From assembly GCA_023392285.1 (NCBI GenBank), contig JAEVZK010000047.1, positions 1 through 12,762 on the forward strand: a stretch of 12,762 nt of DNA, in the 5' to 3' direction. The stretch comes from Armatimonadota bacterium (GTDB taxonomy: Bacteria > Armatimonadota > Fimbriimonadia > Fimbriimonadales > Fimbriimonadaceae). The position numbers were made by a program, and so were the translations under genes. The notes under the pieces were generated by a model that was given only the letters and a program-made list of their open reading frames with translations, was not told the origin of the DNA and did no database searches. How positions within the stretch are numbered: the first letter of the stretch is position 1; every line of letters starts with the position of its first letter. This document shows, in pieces, positions 1-6,570 of the stretch.

Positions 1-771
1 CCCAGCAAAATCACCTCTTACCTTGCCTGCCCGGTGAAATATCGCTGGACTTACGTGGACAGCCAAGGCAAGTGGTACCTGCGCGCCAAGAGCTACTACT
101 CGTTTGGCACTACTCTGCACCGAGTGCTCGAACTTTTTCACCGCTCTGAAGACAACGGCGTCGAGACCACTCAAGAGGCCCTCGCTGCCTACGACGAGAA
201 CTGGCTGGACGCCGGATTTCACTCGGCAGAGGAAATGGCGGAAAGCTACCACGAAGGCAAGGAAATGCTCGAGCACCACCTCGACCAGGTTCAAAAACGA
301 CAGACGACGGCGAAAGTGATCGCGGTAGAAAAGATGCTTAAGATCGATACCCCGAACTTCGTTCTAAGTGGACGAATCGACCGCCTCGACGAGCATGAAG
401 ACGGCACCGTAGAAATCGTCGATTACAAGTCCGGGCGAGCCTCGGTCACTGAAGAAGAAGTTGCGAACGATATTTCGATGGGTGTGTACCAGCTCCTCGT
501 TCGGGAAGCATATCCCGACCGGTCCGTCATCGCTACCATCTATGCTCTCCGGAGTGGAGAGTCGGCCTCATATTCCATGTCCGACCAAGAGATCGAACGA
601 TTTCGACGCGACATCACGCTCCTCGGCGATGAAATCATCACTCAGGAGTACTTCGACCTGACCCCACGCTTGAAGAGATTATGCGTGGGGTGCGATTTCG
701 TGCCGTTGTGCCGCCGACAACCTGATTTTGCCGAAGAGTGGGAAGCCGCCCAGATCGCGGCTCAGCTCTAG
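1..771 (+). CDS. PD-(D/E)XK nuclease family protein, RecB/AddB/Cas4-like, with Fe-S cysteines (5' end outside window)
   Basis: The reading frame is open from base 1, so the gene starts upstream; a GTG at 34 is internal, because the N-terminal signature S-K-I-T-S-Y-L-A-C-P lies before it. Numbering from the first visible codon: His40 in the GTTLHRVLELF helix, Glu110, Asp127 in GRIDRLD, Asp141 and Lys143 in VDYKSG, and Gln164 in YQLL. This is the full active-site set of the RecB-type nuclease fold. Cys10 with Cys228-x2-Cys231-x5-Cys237 matches the four-cysteine 4Fe-4S staple of AddB, Cas4 and related nucleases. By family it is a metal-dependent DNA exonuclease, probably in repair or recombination. 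The visible 256 residues, beginning at the N-terminal signature, suggest that little is missing and that it is a stand-alone nuclease rather than the tail of a large AddB. No helicase domain or cas gene is visible. The stop codon is shared tail to tail with the next gene (CTAG, 768-771). Confidence 0.88.
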   Translation, partial: PSKITSYLACPVKYRWTYVDSQGKWYLRAKSYYSFGTTLHRVLELFHRSEDNGVETTQEALAAYDENWLDAGFHSAEEMAESYHEGKEMLEHHLDQVQKRQTTAKVIAVEKMLKIDTPNFVLSGRIDRLDEHEDGTVEIVDYKSGRASVTEEEVANDISMGVYQLLVREAYPDRSVIATIYALRSGESASYSMSDQEIERFRRDITLLGDEIITQEYFDLTPRLKRLCVGCDFVPLCRRQPDFAEEWEAAQIAAQL

Positions 772-1256
772 ACGTGAGTGCTCGCCCGGCGCGCGGCGTG
801 GAGCTGTTCCAACACCGCGGGAGCGATCGACGGATCTTGCCGGAAGGCGATTGCCAAACGATTCCAGACATTGATACCCGCAATCGCAAGCGTCAGATCC
901 GAGAGTTCCTTTTCGCTGAAATGCCCTCGTACCTCCTGATAAGTCTCATCCGGCACGTGCGTTTCGCTCACTAGAGTGACCGCCTCTGTCCACGCTAAAG
1001 CTGCCCGTTCACGGGGTGAGAACAGTTCCGTTTCCTCCCAAGCACTCAGGCATGCGATCCGCTCCTTCGTTTCGCCCACCTCCTCAAGCTGGAGGGTGTG
1101 CAGGTGCATGCAAAACGCGCACCCGTTTATTTGGGATGCTCTAAGCTCAATCAGATGGACGAGCTTCGCCTCGAGCGACGTGGTCTCGATGTACCTATTT
1201 AAAGCATAAATTGGAGCGATTCCTTTCGGAGACTCCGCTGAATAATCGATTCTCAA
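768..1256 (-). CDS. AhpD-like / carboxymuconolactone decarboxylase family protein
   Basis: A 162-residue protein of the CMD/AhpD fold. The redox motif is Cys46-Ala-Phe-Cys49 followed by His53, with Glu37 upstream; this E...CxxCxxxH pattern is the proton-relay and disulfide centre of alkylhydroperoxidase-like proteins. The N-terminus (MRIDYSAESPKG) fits the common N-terminus of the family. The start is TTG at 1256, supported by a strong AGGAGG at 1267-1272, 10 nt upstream, lying inside the last codons of the preceding gene. It is second in an operon behind an FMN-dependent reductase, with only 3 nt between stop and start, so translation is probably coupled. Inference: the pair handles peroxide, quinone or electrophile stress; the substrate cannot be told. 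It ends tail to tail with the nuclease gene, 4 bp overlapping. Confidence 0.85.
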   Translation of the reverse strand: MRIDYSAESPKGIAPIYALNRYIETTSLEAKLVHLIELRASQINGCAFCMHLHTLQLEEVGETKERIACLSAWEETELFSPRERAALAWTEAVTLVSETHVPDETYQEVRGHFSEKELSDLTLAIAGINVWNRLAIAFRQDPSIAPAVLEQLHAARRASTHV

Positions 1257-1259
1257 CTT

Positions 1260-1847
1260 CTAATTTCCTCCTAGTGTGTACTGGACCTGTCGGATCGTCG
1301 ACAGCGCGTCCGACCACTTTTTGAGCTCCGTCAGCAAATCATCCGCAGATTGGGTATGCATTTCGCTTGGGACGAATTCACCCTGGTCTGAAATGAATTT
1401 CTGAACAAACGGAATGGTAACTGCCTCAAACATCGGCATCATCTTCAACGTCGTGACTAGCTGTTTCGCCATTTGAACGGCACGAAGACCTCCGGACACG
1501 CCCCCGTAGCTGACGAAGCCAAATGGTTTGTAATTCCATTCCGAATAGACATAATCGAGAGCGTTGACCAGTGGAGCGGGAATGCTGAAGTTATATTCAG
1601 GCATTACAACCACATAGCAGTCGGCCACATCCACGGTCGAACTCCACCGCTTGGTGTGCTCGTGGCCATACTGCTTCAGGCGCGGGTGCATGGGTTCATC
1701 CAGCATGGGGAGATCGAGCTCGGCTAAATCAGCCACCATCACCTGCCATTCACCACTGGCCGAAGCATGTTGAATGAACCAGTTGGCGACGGGTAAACCC
1801 ACTCGCCCTGGACGTGTGCTGGCGATGATCACGAGAAGTTTTGGCAT
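1260..1847 (-). CDS. NAD(P)H-dependent FMN reductase family protein (flavodoxin fold)
   Basis: A 195-residue flavodoxin-fold protein. Residues 9-17 (ASTRPGRVG) form the FMN phosphate loop after the first strand. Residues 83-99 (PEYNFSIPAPLVNALDY) carry the family signature PEYN...P..L.NA.D, and S113-Y-G-G-V-S-G-G is the second flavin-contact loop. The family (azoreductase/chromate/quinone reductases such as YieF/ChrR) transfers electrons from NAD(P)H through FMN to quinones, azo dyes or metals; the substrate is not determined by sequence. ATG at 1847 has AAGGA about 5 nt upstream, a usable Shine-Dalgarno. First gene of a two-gene operon with the AhpD-like gene, divergent from the cysteine desulfurase across 47 bp. 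Confidence 0.87.
   Translation of the reverse strand: MPKLLVIIASTRPGRVGLPVANWFIQHASASGEWQVMVADLAELDLPMLDEPMHPRLKQYGHEHTKRWSSTVDVADCYVVVMPEYNFSIPAPLVNALDYVYSEWNYKPFGFVSYGGVSGGLRAVQMAKQLVTTLKMMPMFEAVTIPFVQKFISDQGEFVPSEMHTQSADDLLTELKKWSDALSTIRQVQYTLGGN
1267..1272 (-). promoter_or_regulatory. Shine-Dalgarno site of the AhpD-like gene
   Basis: AGGAGG on the minus strand, 10 nt before the TTG start at 1256 and inside the 3' end of the upstream reductase gene. It decides in favour of the unusual TTG start. Confidence 0.75.
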
Positions 1848-1876
1848 CGGGTCCTTCTACGAGAGAACACGCAACC

Positions 1877-1882
1877 CATAAT
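1877..1882 (+). promoter_or_regulatory. Possible -10 element for the cysteine desulfurase gene
   Basis: CATAAT (5 of 6 to TATAAT) lies 12 nt before the GTG at 1895, which would give a leader of only about 5-6 nt. A matching -35 is weak (TTCTAC at 1854-1859, 17-bp spacer). No Shine-Dalgarno is present. Confidence 0.4.
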
Positions 1883-1894
1883 CAAAGTTAACTC

Positions 1895-2953
1895 GTGCTC
1901 CAACGATACTTCGACAATGCGGCGACAACACCTCTTGATCCAAGAGTTCGGGAGGCGATGCTTCCCTACCTGGGTGATCGATGGGGAAATGCGAATTCGA
2001 TCCATTCGCTTGGCCTTGCCTCGCACGATGCGATCGAGCAGGCGAGAACGAGGATAGCCGACCTGATCGGTGCCGATGATCCAAGCCAAATATTTTTCAC
2101 AAGCGGCGCTACCGAATCCAACAACTGGGTTCTGAACGATGTTTCCCAAGTTACGATCAGTCCGTTCGAACATAGTGCCATGCGAGAACCGGCGTTGCGC
2201 AAGCATTGCACCTTCCTGGAGCACGATGGCACAGAGCTTTTTCGAGCCTCTCTGCCGACCCAAATGATTTCCGTCATGGCCGTCAACAACGAGATCGGAA
2301 CGCAATGGAATGCTCTCGATTATGCTTCGGCGGGCACAACCGTTCATTCGGATGCGACGCAGGCAATTGGAAAGCTTCCATTCTCGGTAGAGGGGCTCGA
2401 TTTTGTTTCGGCCAGCAGTCACAAATTTTACGGTCCCAAGGGTGCCGGTTTTCTCTTTTGCCGCGAATTTCCACCGCCTCCCCTGATTCTTGGCGGCGAG
2501 CAGGAACTTGGTATGAGGGGCGGGACCCTGAATGTAGCAGGCATCGTCGGGATGGGCGAGGCGGCCAGGATCGCATCTGAGGAGATGGCAAACGACATCG
2601 ATCTGGCCCGCAGTTGCAAAGCTGCGGTGCTCAGTGGGCTAGATGGCCTATCAGACATGCTGGTTCATGGCGGCCCGCGAACTTCTCCGTACATTCTGTC
2701 CGTCAGCTTTGGAGGCGTAGAGGGTGAATCGGTCGTTTTAGAAGCGGATAGCGCCGGATACGCTATTTCTGCGGGAGCTGCTTGCAGCTCGCGAAGCACG
2801 GAGCCGAGCCATGTCCTCACCGCCCTGGGAATTCCCCCGGAATATTTGCGGGGAACACTCAGGATCAGCTTTGGACGTTTTTCCGATGTCGACGAAGCGG
2901 CTCGCCTCGCGAAAAAGATTCGGGAGACTGTCGAAATGTTTCGTACACTGTAG
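1895..2953 (+). CDS. Cysteine desulfurase, NifS/IscS family (class V aminotransferase fold)
   Basis: Removes sulfur from L-cysteine to give alanine and an enzyme-bound persulfide for Fe-S clusters, thiolated tRNA or cofactors. Visible motifs: YFDNAATTPLDP (5-16), the TSGATESNN phosphate-binding loop (69-77), the PLP-stacking His93 in EHSA, NNEIGT (131-136), DATQAIGK (153-160), Schiff-base Lys177 in SSHKFYGPKG, RGGT (208-211), and catalytic Cys297 in GAACSSRSTEPS. The start is GTG: a stop lies two codons upstream in frame, and any later start would delete the first conserved strand. At 352 residues it is shorter than typical IscS (about 400); the His-to-Lys interval is 84 residues against about 102 in E. 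coli IscS. No iscU, iscR or mnmA is adjacent, so the sulfur acceptor is unknown. Confidence 0.93.
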   Translation: MLQRYFDNAATTPLDPRVREAMLPYLGDRWGNANSIHSLGLASHDAIEQARTRIADLIGADDPSQIFFTSGATESNNWVLNDVSQVTISPFEHSAMREPALRKHCTFLEHDGTELFRASLPTQMISVMAVNNEIGTQWNALDYASAGTTVHSDATQAIGKLPFSVEGLDFVSASSHKFYGPKGAGFLFCREFPPPPLILGGEQELGMRGGTLNVAGIVGMGEAARIASEEMANDIDLARSCKAAVLSGLDGLSDMLVHGGPRTSPYILSVSFGGVEGESVVLEADSAGYAISAGAACSSRSTEPSHVLTALGIPPEYLRGTLRISFGRFSDVDEAARLAKKIRETVEMFRTL

Positions 2954-3089
2954 GAGAACCATGTGATTCGGTGCAACAGAGTTGGCCGAGTGACACGTAA
3001 TAGTGAGGAGCATTGAAGATTGCCCTACACCGTAAACAAGAATGTTTCAGGAGTTTTCACCCAGGTGGCCTCGGTGGAACCAGTCTTGC

Positions 3090-3116
3090 TTGACAGTGGT
3101 TGGGACATCTGATAAT
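3090..3116 (+). promoter_or_regulatory. Candidate promoter of the sigma factor gene
   Basis: A perfect -35 hexamer TTGACA (3090-3095) followed after 15 bp by GATAAT (3111-3116). The spacer is shorter than the usual 16-18 bp; TAATGT at 3113 would give 17 bp but a poorer hexamer. Transcription from here would give a leader of about 145 nt before the ATG at 3268. Confidence 0.5.
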
Positions 3117-3250
3117 GTGGTCGGCGGATTAACAAGAGAATTCGCCGAAAACAAATAAATATTAGCCATTGTTTCCAGGTCGGTTTTAATCAGTTCAGCG
3201 TAGAAGATTACAGTCGCCTCGAAAGATTAGTTTAGTTCCAGAAGGAACTT

Positions 3251-3256
3251 GGAGGT
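3251..3256 (+). promoter_or_regulatory. Shine-Dalgarno site of the sigma factor gene
   Basis: GGAGGT, 11 nt before ATG 3268. It shows that this gene, unlike many neighbours, has a normal ribosome-binding leader. Confidence 0.7.
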
Positions 3257-3267
3257 CATTACACAAT

Positions 3268-4419
3268 ATGCCAGTTGAAAATGGGTTAGCAACGCAGCCA
3301 CGAAGAGGTCGAGCCATTACTGTCCGCACGCCGGGCCGACACACTTACGCCGATGCTGCCAATAACCCTCTTCTGGATGACTCATCTCCTAATGATGAGG
3401 ATTTGCTGGAACTTGAAACGGAGGACGAGGAAGAAGAAGCTCCTGCGTCTGGCCATGATGAATCCGAAGAGCTTGAGATGTGGATGCGGCAAACTCGCCG
3501 CGCACAGCTCCTAACGCCCGAGCAGGAAGTTCATCTCGCCGTTCGAGTTATGGCAAAAGAGCTTTCCGACAAAGGAAAGCACGCCGAACTGCTCCGTATG
3601 GTGCAGCGACCCGAATTGTCGTACCTTGGCAAGCCGACGGAGCTGACGCCGACCGTCCTTCGTCGCATCGCGAACGAAGGCATTGAAGCGAAGAAGCACC
3701 TCATCGAGAGCAACCTTCGACTGGTGGTCTCCATCGCCAAGAAGTACAACGCCAGGGGCATTCCGCTCGCTGACCTGATCCAGGAAGGCAACCTCGGTTT
3801 GATTCGCGCAGTTGAGAAATTCGACTGGTCGAAAGGCTTCCGATTCTCCACGTACGCCACGTGGTGGATCCGCCGTGCGATCGCTCGGGCGATCATCAAC
3901 CAGGGCCGCACGATTCGAATCCCGGTTTACGTGGCTGAGCTGATCAACAAGGTGGTCAAGACCGCGTCGCGACTTCAGCAAGAGCTACAGCGGGAAGCCA
4001 CCGAAGAGGAAATCAGCCGAGAAGTTGGGCTTTCTGTTGACCGCGTCCGAGAGATGATGCGAGTCGCCGTTGAGCCGATCTCCCTCGAAACACCAGTTGG
4101 TGAAAAGGATAACTCCTCCATAGGAGACTTCGTCCAGTCGCAGAATATGCCGACACCGGGCGATGTAACCTGGTCGCTGATCCGCCGCGAAGAGATCGAC
4201 GGCATCCTGGGCCGCCTTACCACTCGTGAGCGCGACGTCGTTCGCCTTCGCTTTGGACTGGAAGATGGCCGAAGCCGAACTCTCGAAGAGGTCGGTACCG
4301 AGCTCAACGTCACCCGCGAGCGAGTTCGCCAGATCGAGCTCCGCGCGATGAAGAAGCTCCGCCACATCGGCCAAGAGCTCACCTCGCAAGGATTCACGAT
4401 TACTCCGAACCCAGCTTAA
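3268..4419 (+). CDS. rpoD: RNA polymerase sigma factor, RpoD/SigA (sigma70 group 1/2) family
   Basis: A 383-residue sigma factor. The first 68 residues are basic, then strongly acidic (about 40-68), and do not resemble region 1.1. Region 1.2-like sequence is at 69-95 (with QLLTPEQE), regions 2.1-2.2 at about 141-185 (LIESNLRLVVSIAKKY, LIQEGNLGLIRAVEKFD), 2.3-2.4 at 186-230 (FRFSTYATWWIRRAIAR), region 3 at about 231-290, and region 4 at 314-370 with helix-turn-helix TLEEVGTELNVTRERVRQIE. The -35 reading residues (Arg350, Glu351, Arg354) are conserved. In region 2.4 the positions equal to E. coli sigma70 Gln437 and Thr440, which read the first base of the -10 box, are Arg203 and Ala206. Whether this is the essential primary sigma or a group 2 paralogue cannot be decided here. 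It is monocistronic: own promoter, Shine-Dalgarno and strong terminator. Confidence 0.93.
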   Translation: MPVENGLATQPRRGRAITVRTPGRHTYADAANNPLLDDSSPNDEDLLELETEDEEEEAPASGHDESEELEMWMRQTRRAQLLTPEQEVHLAVRVMAKELSDKGKHAELLRMVQRPELSYLGKPTELTPTVLRRIANEGIEAKKHLIESNLRLVVSIAKKYNARGIPLADLIQEGNLGLIRAVEKFDWSKGFRFSTYATWWIRRAIARAIINQGRTIRIPVYVAELINKVVKTASRLQQELQREATEEEISREVGLSVDRVREMMRVAVEPISLETPVGEKDNSSIGDFVQSQNMPTPGDVTWSLIRREEIDGILGRLTTRERDVVRLRFGLEDGRSRTLEEVGTELNVTRERVRQIELRAMKKLRHIGQELTSQGFTITPNPA

Positions 4420-4440
4420 GCTGGTAGCGAAGTAGTCTAG

Positions 4441-4469
4441 AAGCGCAGCCGTATGGCTGCGCTTTTTTG
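4441..4469 (+). terminator. Rho-independent terminator after the sigma factor gene
   Basis: Perfect 10-bp stem AAGCGCAGCC / GGCTGCGCTT with a GTAT loop, running into six T residues (4463-4468), 21 nt after the stop. The AAA ATPase gene ends 54 bp beyond on the opposite strand; the 5' A pair gives a weaker T tract for that direction. Confidence 0.93.
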
Positions 4470-4522
4470 TTGCCAACGGGTCAGTCGCACGTTTGAGAAG
4501 TGATGTCGCTTAACCCTCCCGC

Positions 4523-5551
4523 CTAGGGGGTGTTTTCATTAGCAGTTCCGTTGGCGAGGGCGTACTTGGGAGCTTGACGGACTCTGTCCGAGATACAGAT
4601 TTTGCGGTCTTCGTGCAGGCGAGCAACCGCCGAACGCACGGTAGCGGGATTCAGTCCGAGACGACGGCCCATTTCGGATGCGGTGAGACACCAGCCATCC
4701 TCCAGCAGCTGAAGGACTCGGTCGCTCGCAGAAATCTTGGCGGATGTGGTGGGGCCATGCCCGCTGAGTAGTCGGTAATCGAGCGGTCCGCTGGAAAGCA
4801 ACGACAGCTTTGCGGCGGGAGTGGGATATCGGCCTTTTCCGAACAACGTTACGCGGGAAGAGCCAGCGCAGTCCTTCTCTTCTGGCTCGATGTCCACACG
4901 ATCCATGAAGAAGTAGCAGCTCGCGGCAGCAAGAATCTGCGCGGAGTCGGCGAAGCGCTCCGGCTGGCTCCCACGAGAGCTGCTTTTTGTCAGGTGATGC
5001 AGGAGGAGCACGCTTACGCCCATGTGGAACCCCCAAGTGCGCAAGGTGCCAACGACGGCGCGAGCGGTTGAATTGTCAGCCAGGTTCGCTCCCTCGACTC
5101 CGGCGTGAAGGCAGTCGATCACGATGAGCTTCGCACCCACCTCGGCGGCGTGCTCAAAAAGGAATGGAGGTTCCAAGTCGCGCATATCCCTTCTTCCGAA
5201 CCGGTCAGGTTTGCCGATTTTCGTTGGCAGGGGTGGCAGATCGCCGGGATAGGCGATCAGAAACGGATCATCGTTCGTTAAGTCGGTATGCAGAGGCAGG
5301 CGCTCCTGCGGCGTTTCCTCGTATGCGCACCACAGGACAGGCGATTGGATAGTCGGACGTCCGAGGAAACTTTCGCCTTTGACAACGGCGCGAGCGAGCG
5401 CGGTGGCGAAGCACGTCTTGCCGGTCTTGGGAGAAGACGCGAGTATCGCCAGGCCTGCTTTTGGGATGATGCCGGGGACGAGCCACTCGTCGCCTAGTTT
5501 GTAGAGGGAGGAAAGATCGGCAGCAGGGCGGAACGGTCCAGAAGATATCAT
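4523..5551 (-). CDS. RepA-like AAA/RecA-fold ATPase with C-terminal winged helix
   Basis: A 342-residue protein. The RecA-type ATPase domain has a Walker A loop at 39-46 (SSPKTGKT, with Ser in place of the first Gly), a Glu-containing strand CAYEET at 75-80 (likely catalytic Glu), Walker B LIVID at 142-146, and a His-His sensor-like strand VLLLHHLTK at 181-189. This order matches the AAA_25/RepA hexameric helicase group found in plasmids, phages and genomic islands. Residues 275-330 look like a winged helix (ASEMGRRLGLNPATVRSAVARLHEDRKI), suggesting DNA binding. No primase, integrase or relaxase gene is adjacent, so it is either a relic of a mobile element or a domesticated helicase/regulator. 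ATG 5551 abuts a 15-bp palindrome that overlaps its probable promoter. Confidence 0.78.
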   Translation of the reverse strand: MISSGPFRPAADLSSLYKLGDEWLVPGIIPKAGLAILASSPKTGKTCFATALARAVVKGESFLGRPTIQSPVLWCAYEETPQERLPLHTDLTNDDPFLIAYPGDLPPLPTKIGKPDRFGRRDMRDLEPPFLFEHAAEVGAKLIVIDCLHAGVEGANLADNSTARAVVGTLRTWGFHMGVSVLLLHHLTKSSSRGSQPERFADSAQILAAASCYFFMDRVDIEPEEKDCAGSSRVTLFGKGRYPTPAAKLSLLSSGPLDYRLLSGHGPTTSAKISASDRVLQLLEDGWCLTASEMGRRLGLNPATVRSAVARLHEDRKICISDRVRQAPKYALANGTANENTP

Positions 5552-5585
5552 GCACCTATTAGGTGCGCTGGAGGCGATTTGTCAA
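5552..5585 (-). promoter_or_regulatory. Probable promoter and palindromic operator of the AAA ATPase gene
   Basis: On the minus strand TTGACA (5580-5585) is followed after 16 bp by CCTAAT (5558-5563), or after 18 bp by TAATAG (5556-5561); the ATG is then 4-6 nt away, so the transcript may be leaderless. The -10 region lies inside a palindrome with 7-bp arms, GCACCTA and TAGGTGC around one base (5552-5566), directly touching the start codon. A dimeric repressor could bind here; self-regulation by the winged helix is a guess. Confidence 0.5.
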
Positions 5586-5794
5586 CTGGTTTTTGGCGTT
5601 GGGGGTTTGGGCGTTCAAGCGCCTCTCAAGCGAGATCATGGACCCCTCACCCAAGTCATCCTGCGCGGAGACATCTGCGACGGTCACCGGGTGACGATCT
5701 ACAGCGGCGCGAGGCAGTTCGTCTTCGAGTTGAACTCGCTGTTGAGGCATGACAGCGGCGGAGGCATGAGAAGCGTCAACTATCTGTGATCGCC
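5567..5794. other. Stretch without an assigned gene, with opposed small reading frames
   Basis: Between two minus-strand genes. On the minus strand a 63-residue frame (5559-5750, ATG start) ends 7 nt before the ATPase start, as an operon leader gene would. On the plus strand a 79-residue frame (5550-5789) has a high share of G/C at third codon positions in its second half, but starts within the ATPase start codon and has no ribosome site. Neither resembles a family I know, and they cannot both be real. No terminator is evident after the upstream gene (stop at 5795). Confidence 0.3.
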
Positions 5795-6547
5795 CTACCG
5801 CAAGACTAAATCGGCGGTGAGGCCGATGTGATCGGATGGCCAGCGACCGTTGATTTTCTCTCCCATCGTTCCGGCTGCGTGAACCTGCCATGATGGGTCG
5901 ACGAAAATGTAGTCGATTTTAGGACCGGAAAGCTCCTCAAAACCGCTGTATGTTGGGAAATCGTGATGAGCATCTCTAAAGTCCGCTGCCCTCATGAGCT
6001 CGATTACGTCGTTGTCCGTGCCGACGTTGAAGTCGCCTGTCACCAAAACCGGATCATCTGTCGCGCGATCTCGGATTTGACTGAGCAGCATTTTTATGCT
6101 GCGGTGCCGGCTGCTGCCATTCTCGTGATCAATGTGCAAGTTGTAATGATAAAAAAACTTCCTGGTGGGTAAGTCTTCGAAGAATGCCCAGGTGAAAATC
6201 CTGGTGTTAACATTTCCCCAGGTCGACGAGCCCGGCTGATAAGGCTGATCGGAAAACCAAACCGTGTCAGTCCTCAGGATTCGGAAGCGATCTTGCCGAT
6301 ACAAAATGGCCGCATGTTCGCCATGTTCGCGGCCATCTTCTCGGGCCACGCCGCAATAGGAGTAGCCGGGTAATGCCTGAAGGATTTCATCCAGCTGAAA
6401 TTTCAAGGCCTCCTGCAAACCGAGCACGTCGGGTGCCTTCTCTCGCAGCACGCGAAAGACTAGTTCGCGCCGACTTGGCCAACTGTTCTCTCCATCAGGC
6501 GCGGACCCGAATCGGATGTTGTAAGTTGCTGCCCTCAGGCTGTTCAC
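5795..6547 (-). CDS. Endonuclease/exonuclease/phosphatase (EEP) superfamily protein
   Basis: A 250-residue single-domain EEP protein (DNase I/exonuclease III fold). Metal and catalytic residues are in order: Asn10 in ATYNIRFG, Glu46 in LGLQEA, His138/Asp140 in YNLHIDH, GDFN at 171-174, Asp212 in KIDYIF, and the terminal SDH at 238-240. Members cleave phosphodiester or phosphate-ester bonds in nucleic acids, inositol phosphates or sphingolipids; the sequence resembles small bacterial 'endonuclease/exonuclease/phosphatase family' proteins more than exonuclease III itself. No signal peptide is visible, so it is probably cytoplasmic. The start is GTG 6547: a stop lies four codons upstream and the first strand is needed. 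It has no Shine-Dalgarno; TAGACT sits 6 nt before the GTG. Divergent from folB across 30 bp. Confidence 0.87.
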   Translation of the reverse strand: MNSLRAATYNIRFGSAPDGENSWPSRRELVFRVLREKAPDVLGLQEALKFQLDEILQALPGYSYCGVAREDGREHGEHAAILYRQDRFRILRTDTVWFSDQPYQPGSSTWGNVNTRIFTWAFFEDLPTRKFFYHYNLHIDHENGSSRHRSIKMLLSQIRDRATDDPVLVTGDFNVGTDNDVIELMRAADFRDAHHDFPTYSGFEELSGPKIDYIFVDPSWQVHAAGTMGEKINGRWPSDHIGLTADLVLR

Positions 6548-6553
6548 TTTGTC

Positions 6554-6559
6554 AGTCTA
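6554..6559 (-). promoter_or_regulatory. Putative leaderless -10 element of the EEP gene
   Basis: TAGACT on the minus strand, 6 nt before the GTG start at 6547, where a -10 box would place the transcription start at or next to the start codon. Confidence 0.5.
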
Positions 6560-6564
6560 ATCGG

Positions 6565-6570
6565 TAATCT
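6565..6570 (+). promoter_or_regulatory. Putative leaderless -10 element of folB
   Basis: TAATCT, 7 nt before the GTG start at 6578. It is only 5 bp from the opposing -10 element of the EEP gene, so the two promoters must overlap. No clear -35 hexamer is seen. Confidence 0.5.

Larger units (their letters stand above)
2954..3267 (+). other. Gene-free 314-bp stretch: promoter and long leader of the sigma factor gene
   Basis: No convincing ORF. It holds a sigma70-type promoter at 3090-3116 and then an AT-richer segment of about 145 nt leading to the sigma gene. A good Shine-Dalgarno ends it. No clear terminator hairpin is visible after the desulfurase stop at 2953, so some read-through into this leader is possible. 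Confidence 0.55.

Noticed and set aside
1..771. Cas4 of a CRISPR system
   Set aside because: The motifs fit Cas4 and other RecB-type Fe-S nucleases equally; no cas gene or repeat-spacer array is in the window.
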